Below, in pieces: positions 44,258 to 56,753 of a stretch of 64,000 bases of DNA. The first letter of the stretch is position 1; each line of letters starts with the position of its first letter. The notes beneath the pieces are model-generated. The model was not told the origin of the DNA, made no database searches, and was given only the letters and a program-made list of their open reading frames with translations. The translations under genes were made by a program, and so were the position numbers. Source of the stretch: Aphrophora alni (lineage: Eukaryota; Arthropoda; Insecta; Hemiptera; Aphrophoridae); the NCBI GenBank assembly GCA_963513935.1, contig OY740768.1, positions 64,274,786 to 64,338,785 on the forward strand, in the 5' to 3' direction.

Positions 44258-45370
44258 GTACCGGGTGGCTAAGAAGTGTCCCGTTTCCTATACTTTTCCA
44301 TAATTTTCGTCTTATCAATTTTGGTACCAAATGACGATTATACCTGATCCCTCTTACTACTACATTTATATGATGTTTAAAATTTTTGTCGCCATCTTCG
44401 ATTTTATTCCTTTTATGGTAACAGGGTCGTGTGAAACATAATCAAACATTTATCGTTTTTTTAATGCTGAGTTCAGTTTTTTGAGTACCACAATCGGTTT
44501 TCCGATATCTGTCTTCTATTCAAGAAAAACAGTCTGAAATTTGATTCATTTTAAATATTGTCAAAGGTACATTTAAGCTATTCGTAACACAAAATAATGC
44601 AAAAGACCTCTATGTTCAACTTAATACTAGAACCTGTTTTTCATTATAACACCTTCAAACCATTTTATAATTATTAGCTCAGGAATGTGATGTTGTTTAA
44701 TCTTATCAACTTGAATCGAACAAATCATAGATAAACAGAAGTAGATAATGAAAAACAGATTCCGACAATAAAATGAACATCGATGTATTTAACAATATCA
44801 CGTGTTACCAACAAATATTTAAAAACATTAAATATGTTTTAAGTTAAATTTCTCAAATCATAGGATGTTATTAATAAATAGCTGGAGAAAGGAAACAGAT
44901 CTTTAAAAACTGATTCTGTTTTTAAAATAATATAAATAAATATTGAGCTTGAATTGTGAGATAATATTAGATATAAAAAAACGACAAAAAATAAAGAGAA
45001 CACAAGATCTCACAATTACGTTTACTTAATCAAACGCGTATCAACGACAAAGTCGCCATCCTCAGTGATACATGAGGTACAATAACTAAACTATCATTAA
45101 GGATGGCGACTTTGTTGTTGAAACGTGTTTGATTAAGTAAACGTAATTTCTGAGATCTTGTGTTCGGTTTTTTTTCTATTTTCAAAAACAATGTTTAATC
45201 ATGTACCACATGATCATGTAACCGTTTAAAAAAATACTCAAATCTAAGATGGCTGCCAAAAATTGTACTAAAGAACATAAATGGGATCAAGTATAAACTT
45301 CATTTGGTTCCAAATCAATATTACGAAAACTATGGAGAAAAGTAGGGCTCATTTTTTATCCACTCAGATG
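44258..45370. mobile_element. old foldback transposon with a nested hairpin
   Basis: Outer arms 44264-44450 and 45185-45370 are diverged reverse complements: both give TTTTCCATA.TTTTCGT or a close variant, then GGTACCAAATGA/GGAACCAAATGA, ATAC.TGATCCC and GCCATCTT.GATTT. The left end TACCGGGTGGCTAAGAAGTG resembles other CAGGGTG-type termini here. No transposase is visible. A second, far better preserved hairpin (44998-45165) lies within it. Confidence 0.6.
44998..45165. repeat. nested hairpin with hammerhead-like core
   Basis: Arms 44998-45061 and 45100-45165 match closely around a 38-nt loop. Shared text is GAACACAAGATCTCA, ATTACGTTTACTTAATCAAAC, CAAAGTCGCCATCCT. On the minus strand the first arm reads CTGAGGA (45065-45059), stem GGCGAC-TTT-GTCGTT, GATACG, an AAACG hairpin and CGTA. 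The second arm, on plus, has GAAACG at the corresponding place. CTGANGA, a stem, GAAA and an NUH site make up a hammerhead ribozyme core. No stem I pairing is evident, so activity is doubtful. Confidence 0.55.
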
Positions 45371-46285
45371 TGTAAAATATAACCTAAATTGAAATGTATT
45401 TCCAATATTAATCGTATGATTTTAGCTTTCTAATCATCTATATTTAATATTATTTTCATTTCCATTCATGGAATTTGAAAAATATTGTAATGGTGCTAAA
45501 ATTTCAATATCGCTTTTTCAATGGTTCTAGACGTTATAATATAGACGTGAGGGTCATAATATATTATAAAATTGAAGGCATCATCAAAATATAATAGTAT
45601 ACACTAAGGTGTATGGTTATTGAATTTCATATTCCTAAATATCGCTTCCAACAATGCCTAACATAATATCTTACAGTAACCTGGACTTGTTTTGATCATC
45701 GCTAATATAATTAACTGAAGTTACTGAATAGTCCTATGTTTTCTTAATGCTTTTGAATGATGATGCGAAGATTTAGAAACTGTAATATTTTGTATACTGT
45801 ATATTGTATTTAGCTTCTTTTATAATTAGAATTTTATCTACCTTAATCTTCAAATTCAGAAGAAATTTTTTATTTAATTATATTCCGAATTTACTATTGT
45901 TCATAAAAAATGAACAACATGAATGATAAAATGACCATATTGAATTAACTATGTTAGTTAGCACTCTGATAAAACAGTAACTTAACCTAATTACATTCAG
46001 GACCAAAGGTTCTCCTATCCTTACTGAGACTCATCGCAAACAAGGGACACCATTAATCTCCCGTAATGAGGGTGACCTAAATTAATACTCTTCACATTAC
46101 ATAATAAATGTTTATAATCAGAATATGAGACTTGTTTTAAGGAGATACTGAGAGTATTATGAAAATACATCTGATATGCTGTCGTAAAAGGAAGTGAATT
46201 TCCTCTGGATGGATTATTCGAATCGGATCGTTTGATGATCTCTTTCTTGGTATCAATATATGCAAAAAACACAATTCTCCACAAA
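45371..46285. other. AT-rich stretch with an unconvincing ORF
   Basis: The minus-strand open frame 46021-46284 (87 codons, no ATG at its start) has ordinary composition (KEIIKRSDSNNPSRG, GHPHYGRLMVSLVC), but no domain I recognise and no clear splice sites. It is noted, not called. Confidence 0.35.
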
Positions 46286-49200
46286 ATGAGCTATTATAGT
46301 CTCATTTAAGGCCTAGGTAAAGAGAAAATTCCGAAGCATCCGTTTCAAACGACAGCCATTTTAAAATTGTCCAACCATATACATTGAGTAGTATATATTC
46401 AAGGAATACTAAAACCTCGTTTATTATGTGTTTAAATTTGTCTGAAATACGACTAAAATTTCGGCTACTACAACTATTATTTCTGATTTCTTCTAAATTA
46501 AAAATGTTTACCCGTTTATTATTTTAGTAGTAGTAACACTTGTATCGTAGAAAACAAGTCTAAGCATATTGGATGCAAATTTTGAAGCTGTGGGACTTTT
46601 AATGAGTTATTGTATGAATTTTGTAGAACGTATAGGTAAAAAGTTTGTTAGGGAAAAGATGGTATATGATTTAACAATAAGAACTGAAAACGTTTTTAAA
46701 ATCAGCGCAGTAGTTCTAAAGTTTTACAATGTTTGCTAGCAATTAATATCTACAATCTTCCATATATTTTTGGTGTTTCAGCCACATATACATTTTATAA
46801 AATACAACCTTGGTACACAATTAAAATATTATTTAGAATTGATTGTAAGAATGGTTCAAAACTTATCACAAATTTCAAGTTTTATGTAATTTTAGTTTGA
46901 ATACCGCAGTAGAACTTGACTTTCGTGCTCGTGAGAATAACTCGATTTCCACGAGACATAGCCAAGTGCACTGCTGAAACACATAATACGTTTCATAAAA
47001 TCAGTCACTAAAAGGAAATTTATCATTTACAGTTTATTTAATATTTTGGATATACGAGGGCATCAATGTCAATTTCCAACTTAATGCCCTAAAATACATA
47101 AATATTATGAGTTTCATTAAATTCCCACAATATACTTTGTTAATTTGGGACCAATAACTTACTTATTTTCATGCCCCCTCTCACTATACCAAAATATAAT
47201 CACTATGTATGTCACCTACTCCGCACTGTAATAAAAATCATTTTAATAATAATCTAAATGTGTTTCTAAGAATCAAATTTCAAGATCAGAAGAAAACTCT
47301 TTATTAAAATTTTAGCGCCTTCACAATACCACCGACAAGAGAGTATGCATAGAGAGTAGCCTACTAAAGAACAAGAGAACCAAAGTTCCATCGATTTATA
47401 ACAAATATAAAATAAAATAATTATCCTTAATAACAAAACGTTTAAAATAAAACATTTTAATATTCTAAATCTATATTAAAACTTGAATTCCAAGAAAACA
47501 ACTCACTCTTCATATATTAGTAGTAATGTTACATCTATTTTTTTTAATGACGTGAATTTTAAAAGAAACATTGACATTGATTTTAGAAATCTATTCACTG
47601 TCACATGGATAGAATCTAGGACTTTTTAATTAAAGTGTTTGCAAATAATTCATGTAATCAAGGTTCCACTGTAGTTTTTTCAGTGGGAAAACCCTCTTCC
47701 GTCATGTGGTTAGACCACTTCCCGTTCCACATTATTATCAACCACCAGATTACATGGCTTTATTAATTTATACAATTAATACAAACAAATGCATACCATG
47801 GAATATAAATTTATGAGTGAAATACCATCCAGCTCTTTAACATCCATGTTCGTATCCAAGAACGTAATATTCGTCCGGCTATTCATTCTTTAAAATATTG
47901 AAGAAAAAACTAATCCCACTTGAATTTAAATGTTGGCCTAATTCAGCACACAAAAAACAAACACTTTCTATAGAGACTATGAATTTCTGTCATAAATTTG
48001 CAACAAAAGTAATGTTTCAAACCGCTACTGTTTCGCAAAGTACGAGTAGAACTAACTCTCCTGGATAGAATATCATTTCTAAATTGCTGAAAAGTTAGTG
48101 CTGTAATATTTCCCCTGAAAAGTTATAAAAATCGGTTGAAATTCAATTTGTCATGTGAAGTATTTTTACGACTGCTATTATTTAATACTTTGGAGTAAGC
48201 ACTGTATCCTAGTCGAACGATTGGCATCCATGCCTTGCATTAACTGTTTTGAGTAGCCGCCATTTAAAACCCTTCTAGATTTTACACATCGATCTACCTA
48301 CAGTTATATTGTAAATTTTTTTTAAGGGTTGGTACACGTGTTTTACCGTAATTAAGTAATAACCACACAAATATAGCCTACAGGCGAAATGTCAAATGGT
48401 CCTGTTACAATACGGACAATTAGACGTGTCTTCTCTTGTAATTAGGCCCACTTATAGGATCTTTAAGTATTAACGAAACAGAAAGCAGATAAAATAACCG
48501 CGTTTAAACTTTAACATATTAAATGTAGCCTACTAAAGAGAAATAATATAATATATAATTAGTTAATACTGAATAAGACAAATATTTTTTAAAATTAAAA
48601 CTTTGGCGTTTAAACCTTTGTAAATAATTTTGCTAACAATTTTTAAAAGGGTTTTAATTTTCTGAGAAGGATCACTTCTTTACAATAACATCCAAAAATA
48701 AACAAGGATATACAATATGTTCCTAATTGTAAGAAAGCAGTGAACTAAAGTCATATATTTAAGGTAGAAGTTATAAAGCATTACTATTCAACAAATACTT
48801 CAAATCAAGATTTATTCTATGAGTCTAACAAGCGTAAAGCATAAAATACGAGTAAAATCCAGGGAAGAGAATATACCGAAAACTGAGGCGCCGCTAAAGT
48901 TATAAGCTTCTATTGTATTCTGTTTGTACAGAAAATAAGGTTAGAACAACTTACAACTCTAAAAGCTATGTATTTTAAACAATCCTTTTATAAACAAGTA
49001 AAAACTTGTTACAGAGGTACAAAATTCACTCCTGTTTAAATCATTTATTTTAACTTTAATTTTGGTGCTAGAATTTCTCGTATAATATTTAATGAAAAAA
49101 TTTGTTACATAGTTTTTTTCGAAAACCCATTTAAATCTCTTGTTAAATACAAAATGAAAGATAATAAACATTATGTATTTCCCATATTGAGTTGTACTAT

Positions 49201-52200
49201 AGTTGGTTGTCATATTGCAATGGGCAGCTTATGTAAATGTCACTTCAGAGTGATAACAAGTTCTATATAATTTTCATTATATTTAATAAAAAAAGTCATT
49301 TTAAGAATTGCTCAGGTTCGACAGAAAATAAACGGTACAAAAGATTGCACTAGCTTCCTCATACATTCATGTACTAAAATAAAAATAATATTTGTTGCTT
49401 TCTTCCCAAAAATGTCTGTTATACTAATGTTAGAGAAAAAAAAGTATATTTCCTATAATAATGAGTTTTCTCCGAGTATTTTTTACGAGAGATAAGAGTT
49501 ATTGACTTTCTGTGGATTTGTTTTTTAAAATATTTTTTAATATAGTCTAAGCTGCTTCGCTTGTGCCATAAACTAAGCGTAAATCATATTTTATTTCATC
49601 GAGTTTTTAATGAGGTCATTAAATGTCAATTTCGTTTATTAGCAATTATTATTAAATCGTAGTTACATTTTACTTGTAATTTTTCACATTTCTTTAATGT
49701 GATTAAACCTTGCGTTTCGGCGTGACAAAACCGATTTGTTTGTAACATTTCTTTGGACGATATTTTTATTATTTATTAAACTCCCTAACCGGCTTTATTA
49801 TTAAGAATATGGAGACCAATACTTTTTTGTGTAATTTTAGAGGCTGCGTTTTAGGCAATTTTGATCAAATTCGTCAGTTTTTAATTATTGAAAACATTTT
49901 ATTAAAGTTAGTTTATTAATAAATTTTTAACGAGTTATTTCAGTACTTTTTTTACTTTAATTGAAGGAACATATTAGAGCTTCATAGTTCATAAGACATA
50001 TAAGTGAAATTTGTTTTTATAAATGAAATTCCAAGATGAGCGATAAAACTGAGAGTTATTTTATGATAGCGTGCGCAGTATTATTTATAATTTATTAAAA
50101 TAGTTTGGTTCTCTATCAGTATCAAATTTATACAGTACGATCAATGGGAAACTATGTTAAAGGTGAAATTTTATTCTACCAAGGTATCTAAAAGTGTTAT
50201 TGTGTGTGATTATTATTATTATTATTATTATTGTTATTATTATTTACACGTATATATATTTTGTATATACAGTTTCTTACAGGCTTAAATTTATGTTGGT
50301 TGAAAAGGGAGTTTAACATTTTCATAGTTTACATCATGGTTAACATAAATTAAATGTAACAAGTATATCTTTTCAGTGGTAATAAAAATAGTTTAAAATA
50401 TCGTAATTTCTCATTTCTATCCATACAACTGCCGAAATGTTGAACTTACTAGGTGTGGCCAATAGTATGTAATTGCAAAATATCAATTACATTCCGCTAG
50501 TTGCTGTAGAGATTTTAAATTTTGTAACGAAACTATTTTTTATTTTATTTTAAGTTCCTTCCTTTAAATAGATATTTGGGTGTCAGAGTCCACATTGTTT
50601 GATTATTTACAGATTTTATGAAACTGAGTTTATTTAAATTTATAGGACGTTGAACACGATTTTATCACTAGTTTTGTTTTAACTTAAATAAATATAAAAT
50701 ATTAAATGGCCGCAAGAATACGGAGTGGTATCAGTCCGTATTTAAACCATACTACTGTAATTATTTTACAATTGCCACAAGTAATTGTTAAATTACCCCC
50801 ACCTTCTATACATACGTAAATTCTCTGATTAAAATTTGTATAAATATATGAGAAAAATCTACAACCTTTAGTGCAGAAGAAAAATATGTATACAAAAATC
50901 CAATCCTGTGTGAGTAAATAAGTAATTTAATTAAATAATTAAATAAATAAACAAATATTTACAACGAAAATGTATGTAACTGCCTAATTGATACGAAATT
51001 AGTGTTGTTAACAATCAAATAATCAGTCGAGAAAGGTTTTTTATTGGATTCTCGCGTGACAAGAACTGGCACATAATTTTAGCCTTTTTACATAGGGGTA
51101 TTCATACAATAGCATGCTAATTGCCAATGTAGTTTTTCCTCAGCAATTGTATTTAGATTCCATGTTAGACTTTTGCTTAGTTTAACTCCAAAATAACACC
51201 ATAATTTAACACTTTTAGTACTATTTTAAAAAATATATAAGCTAAAGTATTTACTTGATCAAATATGGTGTCAATTTTGTATTTATTATGGTCATCAATA
51301 CGAACTAACAGAGGAACAGTTACAAAAATTATTAAAAATTTCGACGAATTTTAAAATAAGTAAAATACAAAATAATTTTAAAACTAATAATAACCAGTTA
51401 TTCACTCAACAATATTATATAGGAACTGGGATTGAAGAGTTGTAACATTCCCTTCGCCTCAAGAGCTCGTCGACTAATATTGTCAGCAGTGGAGTAATGG
51501 AAGAGAGTTTCATGTAATGAGTCACTTGTTTAAATGAACTTTAACGAACACTCAGCTTACGGAAACCTAATTACTTACAATGACAAAAGTTTAAAATTTT
51601 GTCATTAGATAGAAAACTTTGACTTTGACGCAACATCGTCATATTTGTAAGAAATTTATTTTCGAAAAGTAATTTAGCCTTTGTAGATTCTCACAAGTAT
51701 AGTCTGATGTGTAAACATCGTGAAGATCGTTAATCAAAATATGTTTTGTTAAAGATTTCATTTGAATAATGTAACCACAATAATAAAATATAATAAGTTC
51801 ACGGCACTTTATTGTTAGATGAAGCTGCTTTCCCACTAAAAATATATTTGCAAATATTGCAAACAAAAAAATTTAATTTTGTTAGGGTTTGTAAACAAAA
51901 ACGTAGACATTTATATCAAAATTAGTTATGTGTATGTTTTAAGCGTTCTTTTCACTTACTATTGAATTTAGCATTAAAAACATAAAAGTGTGCGCAGTGT
52001 AGTTATAACCTAAAGTGTAGTTATATCTAAAATGGTTTTAGATATGCAGCGAATGATAGAATAATTAATTTCATTCTATTATAATTTAATAAACGTACGA
52101 GGAAGCCAGATTGCAATAGATGGAGCAGTGTATTTGATATTGACTGGAAGGTCCGGGAATAATTCACCCAATTCCTGGAAACACATGGAACAAAGTCTGT

Positions 52201-52493
52201 TCAATGAATAATCACAGCAATAAAAATATCACATGCATAACTTTATAAAGGTTTAACATATTGCACATTACATAAAAACTTCTATTTTCGCAATTGAACA
52301 CATTAATATTCTTTTTTTGTATAAAAGCTGTAAAAAATAGAGCAGGTGAATAGATAATAAAATTTGTAAGAAATTAACAATTTGAGTATTTTTTAACTCA
52401 AACAATATTACTTAATATACAAAACATTAACGTTAAAAATATCCTCCTTTTTAGAATACCTTATCACAAGACCAGTATATAGAATCCTATATA
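46286..52493. other. long AT-rich non-coding stretch
   Basis: No gene is supported. Contents noticed: a small hairpin CCACTG...CAGTGG (about 47669-47690), GCCGCCATTTAA at 48256-48267, and (ATT)n at 50209-50244. Repeat-like phrases around 49.8 and 50.6 kb loosely resemble text at 14.45 kb. Open frames at 48959 and 51639 look like AT noise. Confidence 0.5.
50209..50244. repeat. (ATT)n microsatellite
   Basis: About twelve ATT units with one GTT interruption. Confidence 0.9.
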
Positions 52494-53454
52494 CAGAGTG
52501 TTCGAAAAATGTGGGGCAATAATTTACGTAGTGATTCCTTGGGTCAAAATAAGCAAAAAGGTTTATATGGACATATGTCCTATCTCGATTCGTTTAGCGT
52601 CTGTCTGTATGTTTTTTTTTACAGAATAATTCATAACTCCTTAACGATTTGAGTTACAGCGTTGAGATTCTGCACAAATGTTTATCTTATTGGCCCCTAT
52701 CTTTGTGCAAAATTTGAATAAAAAATCTTTAACCGTTTCATAATGGCGGCTATTTTCAATATTTGACGGCAAATTTCACGAAAACCGTTAATTTTACAAA
52801 AAATTGCAAGATACATAAAATGTAATAAGTTTTATGGAGATTCCAACGATATCTTATTAAGCTTATTTTGGACGATGAATAACAGAGAAATTAATTTCTT
52901 CCTTGCTATACCTACAGTTTTCTCCATTTAAACAATGTTAAAACTGTAACAAATATCATAAAATCACAAAAGTTGTGTTTCTTTAAAAAATGTTCATTTT
53001 GTACATGTTTGAAAATAAAATAATATTTATGTATTGATAATTTGTGATTTTAAGATATTTGTTGCAATTTTAACATTGTTTAAATGGAGAAAACTGTAGA
53101 TATAGCAAGGAAGAAATTAATTTCTCTGTTATTTTTCGTCCAAAATAAGCTTAATAAGATATCGTTGGAATCTCCATAAAACTTACTACATTTTATGTAT
53201 CTCGCAATTTTTTGTAAAATTAACGGTTTTCGTGAAATTTGCCGTCAAATATTAAAAATAGCCGCCATTTTGAAACGGTTAAAGATTTTTTTATAAACTG
53301 TTAAGGAGTTATGAATTATTTTATAAAAAACACATACAGACAGACAGACGCTAAACGAAACGAGATAGGACATATATCTATATAAAATTTTTTGCTTATT
53401 TTGACCCAAGGAATCACTACGTAAATTATTGCCCCACATTTTTCGAACACCCTG
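52494..53454. mobile_element. long foldback (near-complete palindrome) element, about 960 bp
   Basis: The left end TATA|CAGAGTGTTCGAAAAATG and right end CATTTTTCGAACACCCTG|TATA are inverted copies flanked by TATA, consistent with TA-targeted insertion. The arms continue inward for about 410-480 bp with very high identity (TGTGGGGCAATAATTTACG, TCCTTGGGTCAAAATAAG, GTTTAGCGTCTGTCTGTATG, GGCAAATTTCACGAAAACCG, ACAGAGAAATTAATTTCTTC). A loop of about 65 nt lies near 53000. The right arm lacks a segment of about 75 bp present in the left (about 52650-52722). YY1-like sites occur in both arms (52741-52750, 53261-53272). No transposase is encoded. Confidence 0.9.
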
Positions 53455-53762
53455 TATATGTATGTGTTAATAGAGAAGGCTACATAAAGCTATTATCACT
53501 TAATAAATTAATAATAACATAATGTTTTTAATATTATACAGTCTACTCTACATTTAATAAAATAAAGTGGTAACTACTTGTTTCGAAGTCGTTTTAATTT
53601 TACTGTTATACTCCCTATATATTACCTAATTATATAATTTTTAAACTATAGTATTAATTATTTTTAAAACGAATGAAAATTCTTCCAATGATTCATGTTT
53701 TGACCAACAGTAAAATCTAAATACTCAAATGAGATAACTATACATTAGTGTTATTAATTAAT

Positions 53763-53990
53763 AAGGGTGCAGCATGGTTTAGTTGGTTAAGCTATACATT
53801 TAATTTACTAAAGTTGTAATTTAATTTACTAAAGTTGTAGTTTGGACTTATAAACCACCAAAGGCTGCGCTGAACAGTTAAACCCAGTCGTTAGCGTTGT
53901 GTTAAGCCAAATTGAGTATACTCTTATGTGTGTGCTTTGAAGTTACACTACTCACCATCTTCAACAGTCTAGCGGATATAAATTAACGGC
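53763..53990 (+). mobile_element. tRNA-derived SINE candidate with internal duplication
   Basis: TGGTTTAGTTGGTTAAGC (53775-53792) is a good pol III A-box and tRNA D-arm. GTTGTAGTTTGGACTTA, about 60 nt later, resembles a decayed T-arm B-box. Between them ATTTAATTTACTAAAGTTGTA is duplicated in tandem. The 3' part (CCAAAGGCTGCGCTGAAC onward) is unrelated to tRNA. It is not a functional tRNA gene. Confidence 0.5.
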
Positions 53991-55225
53991 AAAATAAAAT
54001 AATATTAATCAGTAGATAAGGATAAACGAAAATGTAATGATATAAATATGGTTACAGACAAAATAGAAATAATCTTGTAATTATTAAATAATTTTTGGTA
54101 CTAAAAAAAGTTTTCCCTGGGTTTAATTCCATTTTCTTAACAATAATTCCCATATTTAATATTAATTTCAATTTCCGAGAGAAAATGAATGGTACCATAG
54201 TGAATAAAGAAGCCAGAATTGAGAAGCTGTAACTATAGAAGACAATACAATCAAAGTAAAGCTATCTGATTAAGGCATCAAGCAAGTCATTATAGAACTG
54301 AAGGTAACACCTGCTCCCTTAGATTTAGGTTAAGTAGACGGCAGGTGCCACTTCAATATTGTTAAACACAAAACCGATGTTCTTAGTATTGTAATACTGA
54401 CAAGAAAAACTTTTTTAACAAGTATCTTTCAAAATATAAAACAAAAAATAAAAAGTACTCAATTCTGAAAATAGATTATTATTTAAACTAATAAGAAAGA
54501 TTTATTTTAGTAAGAAAAGAATAATATTTGTATCACCAATTTTTATTAAAATTTGATTTTAGACTGTTCATGTCTTCTGTTCACTTAAAATAAGCACTTG
54601 ATTTGTTATGGCACGACGTTTCAATGACTAAGACCATCTTTAGTTGTACAACTGAAGTGGATAATTCAAGATTTAGATATCTCGAAGACCATAACTCAAA
54701 ATTTCGTTTCGGCTTTTTTTTCCAAAATATTCGCCGGTTATTTTCTTTTTCCACATTACTAAATACATTACATTGTATTTCGCTCAATTGACCAAACTTT
54801 AATCGTAATCGCTTGGAATTTTGAGATTTGACTCTAGGAAGCTGCCTAGAGTTTAATATAATTTTTTCCTGATAACTCCCGACTTGATGTCTTCATCTAA
54901 CTTTTCAAAATTAGGTAGCCTCCGGATTCACTATTTAATCCTCTATCTTCCTACACTTCTGCAAGCCAACAAGTTTGTAATAAATGTATGTTTGGGAATT
55001 CACTCATCTGGCAACACTCATCGCATTATATGACCATTTTTCTGTACATTTGTATTAGCTGTTCTAATTTTCAACAATATATTACATACTATTTTTTATT
55101 TGCTTTTTTACTGTGAAAGTTAGTATAATATTATTTTGTCCAACGTTAATTAGAGTTTCATTTTATCACATATACATAAAACACAAATGCAACCTAAAAC
55201 ACTGGCGTTGCAGACCGATACATTT
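53991..55225. other. AT-rich stretch
   Basis: No gene or structured repeat is supported. Opposite-strand open frames at 54.6 kb overlap and lack domains. Confidence 0.45.
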
Positions 55226-55465
55226 TAACGCTATTGGATAATGATGATAGGTTCACATTATTAACGCAGTTTAACTTTGAAAGTTGCCAATATTTGTGTA
55301 AATAAAAACTAATACACCACGTTTCAAGAGTATGAATCAAAATCTGTTATCAAGTGATAAATCCATGAGCCGAGATACGTAAAAAAAAACCCCCCAAGAG
55401 AGTCTAGAGTAATGTTGGAAATTAAAACTAATAATCTAAGAAGTAAATCCTGAACAGTCAAAATA
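55226..55465. repeat. member of the 59-kb hairpin repeat family
   Basis: TTTGTGTAAATAAAAACTAATACAC.ACGTTTC, TATGAATCAA, TGTTATCAAGTG and ATGTTGGAAATTAAAACTAA with AATCTAAGAA parallel 59180-59340 (one arm plus loop). Confidence 0.65.
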
Positions 55466-56707
55466 ATTAAGACTGGATACAATGGATATCAGGAAAACCA
55501 CGAGTTAAAGAAACAAAAATGATGACAAATATTATGTTGAAACGAGAGTCTGTACTGGTCAACTAACAAAACAGAAATTGTTTGCCAACGGCACGGTTAC
55601 CTAACTGTTAACCGGGGTAAACAACTTTTTGTGTCCTATTTCGAAACTTTAACCCTCCACCTTGTGATCAGTCCTTGTGGAGATTTAACCGAAAATATTT
55701 CAGCCTTATTTAACACCTGATAACGAATGTTGATTCGTAAGTTCGAAATGTCAACTTTAAACACAAATATTGAAAAATATCCAATTAAACTGTATCAATA
55801 ACACAATACGCTTTGTTTGAGTTTTTAGACGTTTCTTAAAAGCAAGCGATTTTTTAGAAAACGAAATTTTAAGTTTTGGTCTTAATTCAGCTATCCCCAA
55901 AATTGGAACTTGATTGGAATTTGTAATTGCGTATGGGTGTGTTAGAAATTTTGTGAACAGTTTCTTTCAAAATTTAATTCTAACTTTTGAACGAGGGTGT
56001 AAAGACTAAAAATAAATGGTTTAAAACCATTCAATCAATACTTAAAACTCAAATTGATTGATTATTTAATTTAGAAAATAATTGATTAATTTTCTGAATT
56101 AATATTAAAGTGCATTGAACCATTACTCGGGACAGTCGTCTGGCAACGATGCTTCAGCTTGAGGAAACAATTATTGTTTGTTTTCCCTCTAAACGTTTAT
56201 TTCCGCAAGTGTGGCTCTCTAACTAATTGGCTTTTATTTGTATTTCTCGACTACTCAGTTGGGAATTAATCGACGAGCCAGTCGTGGATAGCTGTAGTCA
56301 TTACAATACGTGATATAACTGGCGGCGCCTGAAAGCATCGATCTGCTCTTAGGTTACCATGGCAATACTCGATTATTTCAACTGGTATTTTGTCATTTCG
56401 GACAAGAACAAAGTGGATTTCCTAACTTACTTCGTATCTTAGTTTAGAAAACACCGTAAAGATATAAACTGAAACTTTGGTCACAATGATAGATACTCGG
56501 GGCAGAAAACTAACGCGAATTTTAATGCGTCTTTTAGTACATCCGTTTGTTTGCCTAATTTCATCTTTTTATTAAAGCCTCGTGTACGATCTAGGTAAAG
56601 TACGTTTCAAATGGCCACCAATTTTTCAAATTTTATTCCAATTAATTGTAAAAACTAAAGCTACTATTAAAATTAAACTAAAACTTGAACACTATTCTAA
56701 CAAAAAA
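55466..56707. other. AT-rich stretch with a dispersed repeat
   Basis: 55614-55720 is related to 41573-41700. The remainder, including a slightly GC-richer part at 56130-56350, shows no gene. Confidence 0.4.
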
Positions 56708-56753
56708 TACGTTTACCTAAAAAGCGTTTCAACGATAATGTCGACTTCTTGAG
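56708..56753 (-). repeat. single-arm copy of the hammerhead-like family
   Basis: The minus strand reads CTCAAGAAGTCGAC-ATTAT-CGTTGAAACG, a short insert, then GTAAACGTA. This keeps the GAAACG...CGTA elements of the 45-kb hairpin while the first core box is degenerate. Confidence 0.5.

Noticed and set aside
46021..46284. 87-codon minus-strand ORF
   Set aside because: No ATG at the start, no clear splice sites and no domain, though composition is not obviously noise.
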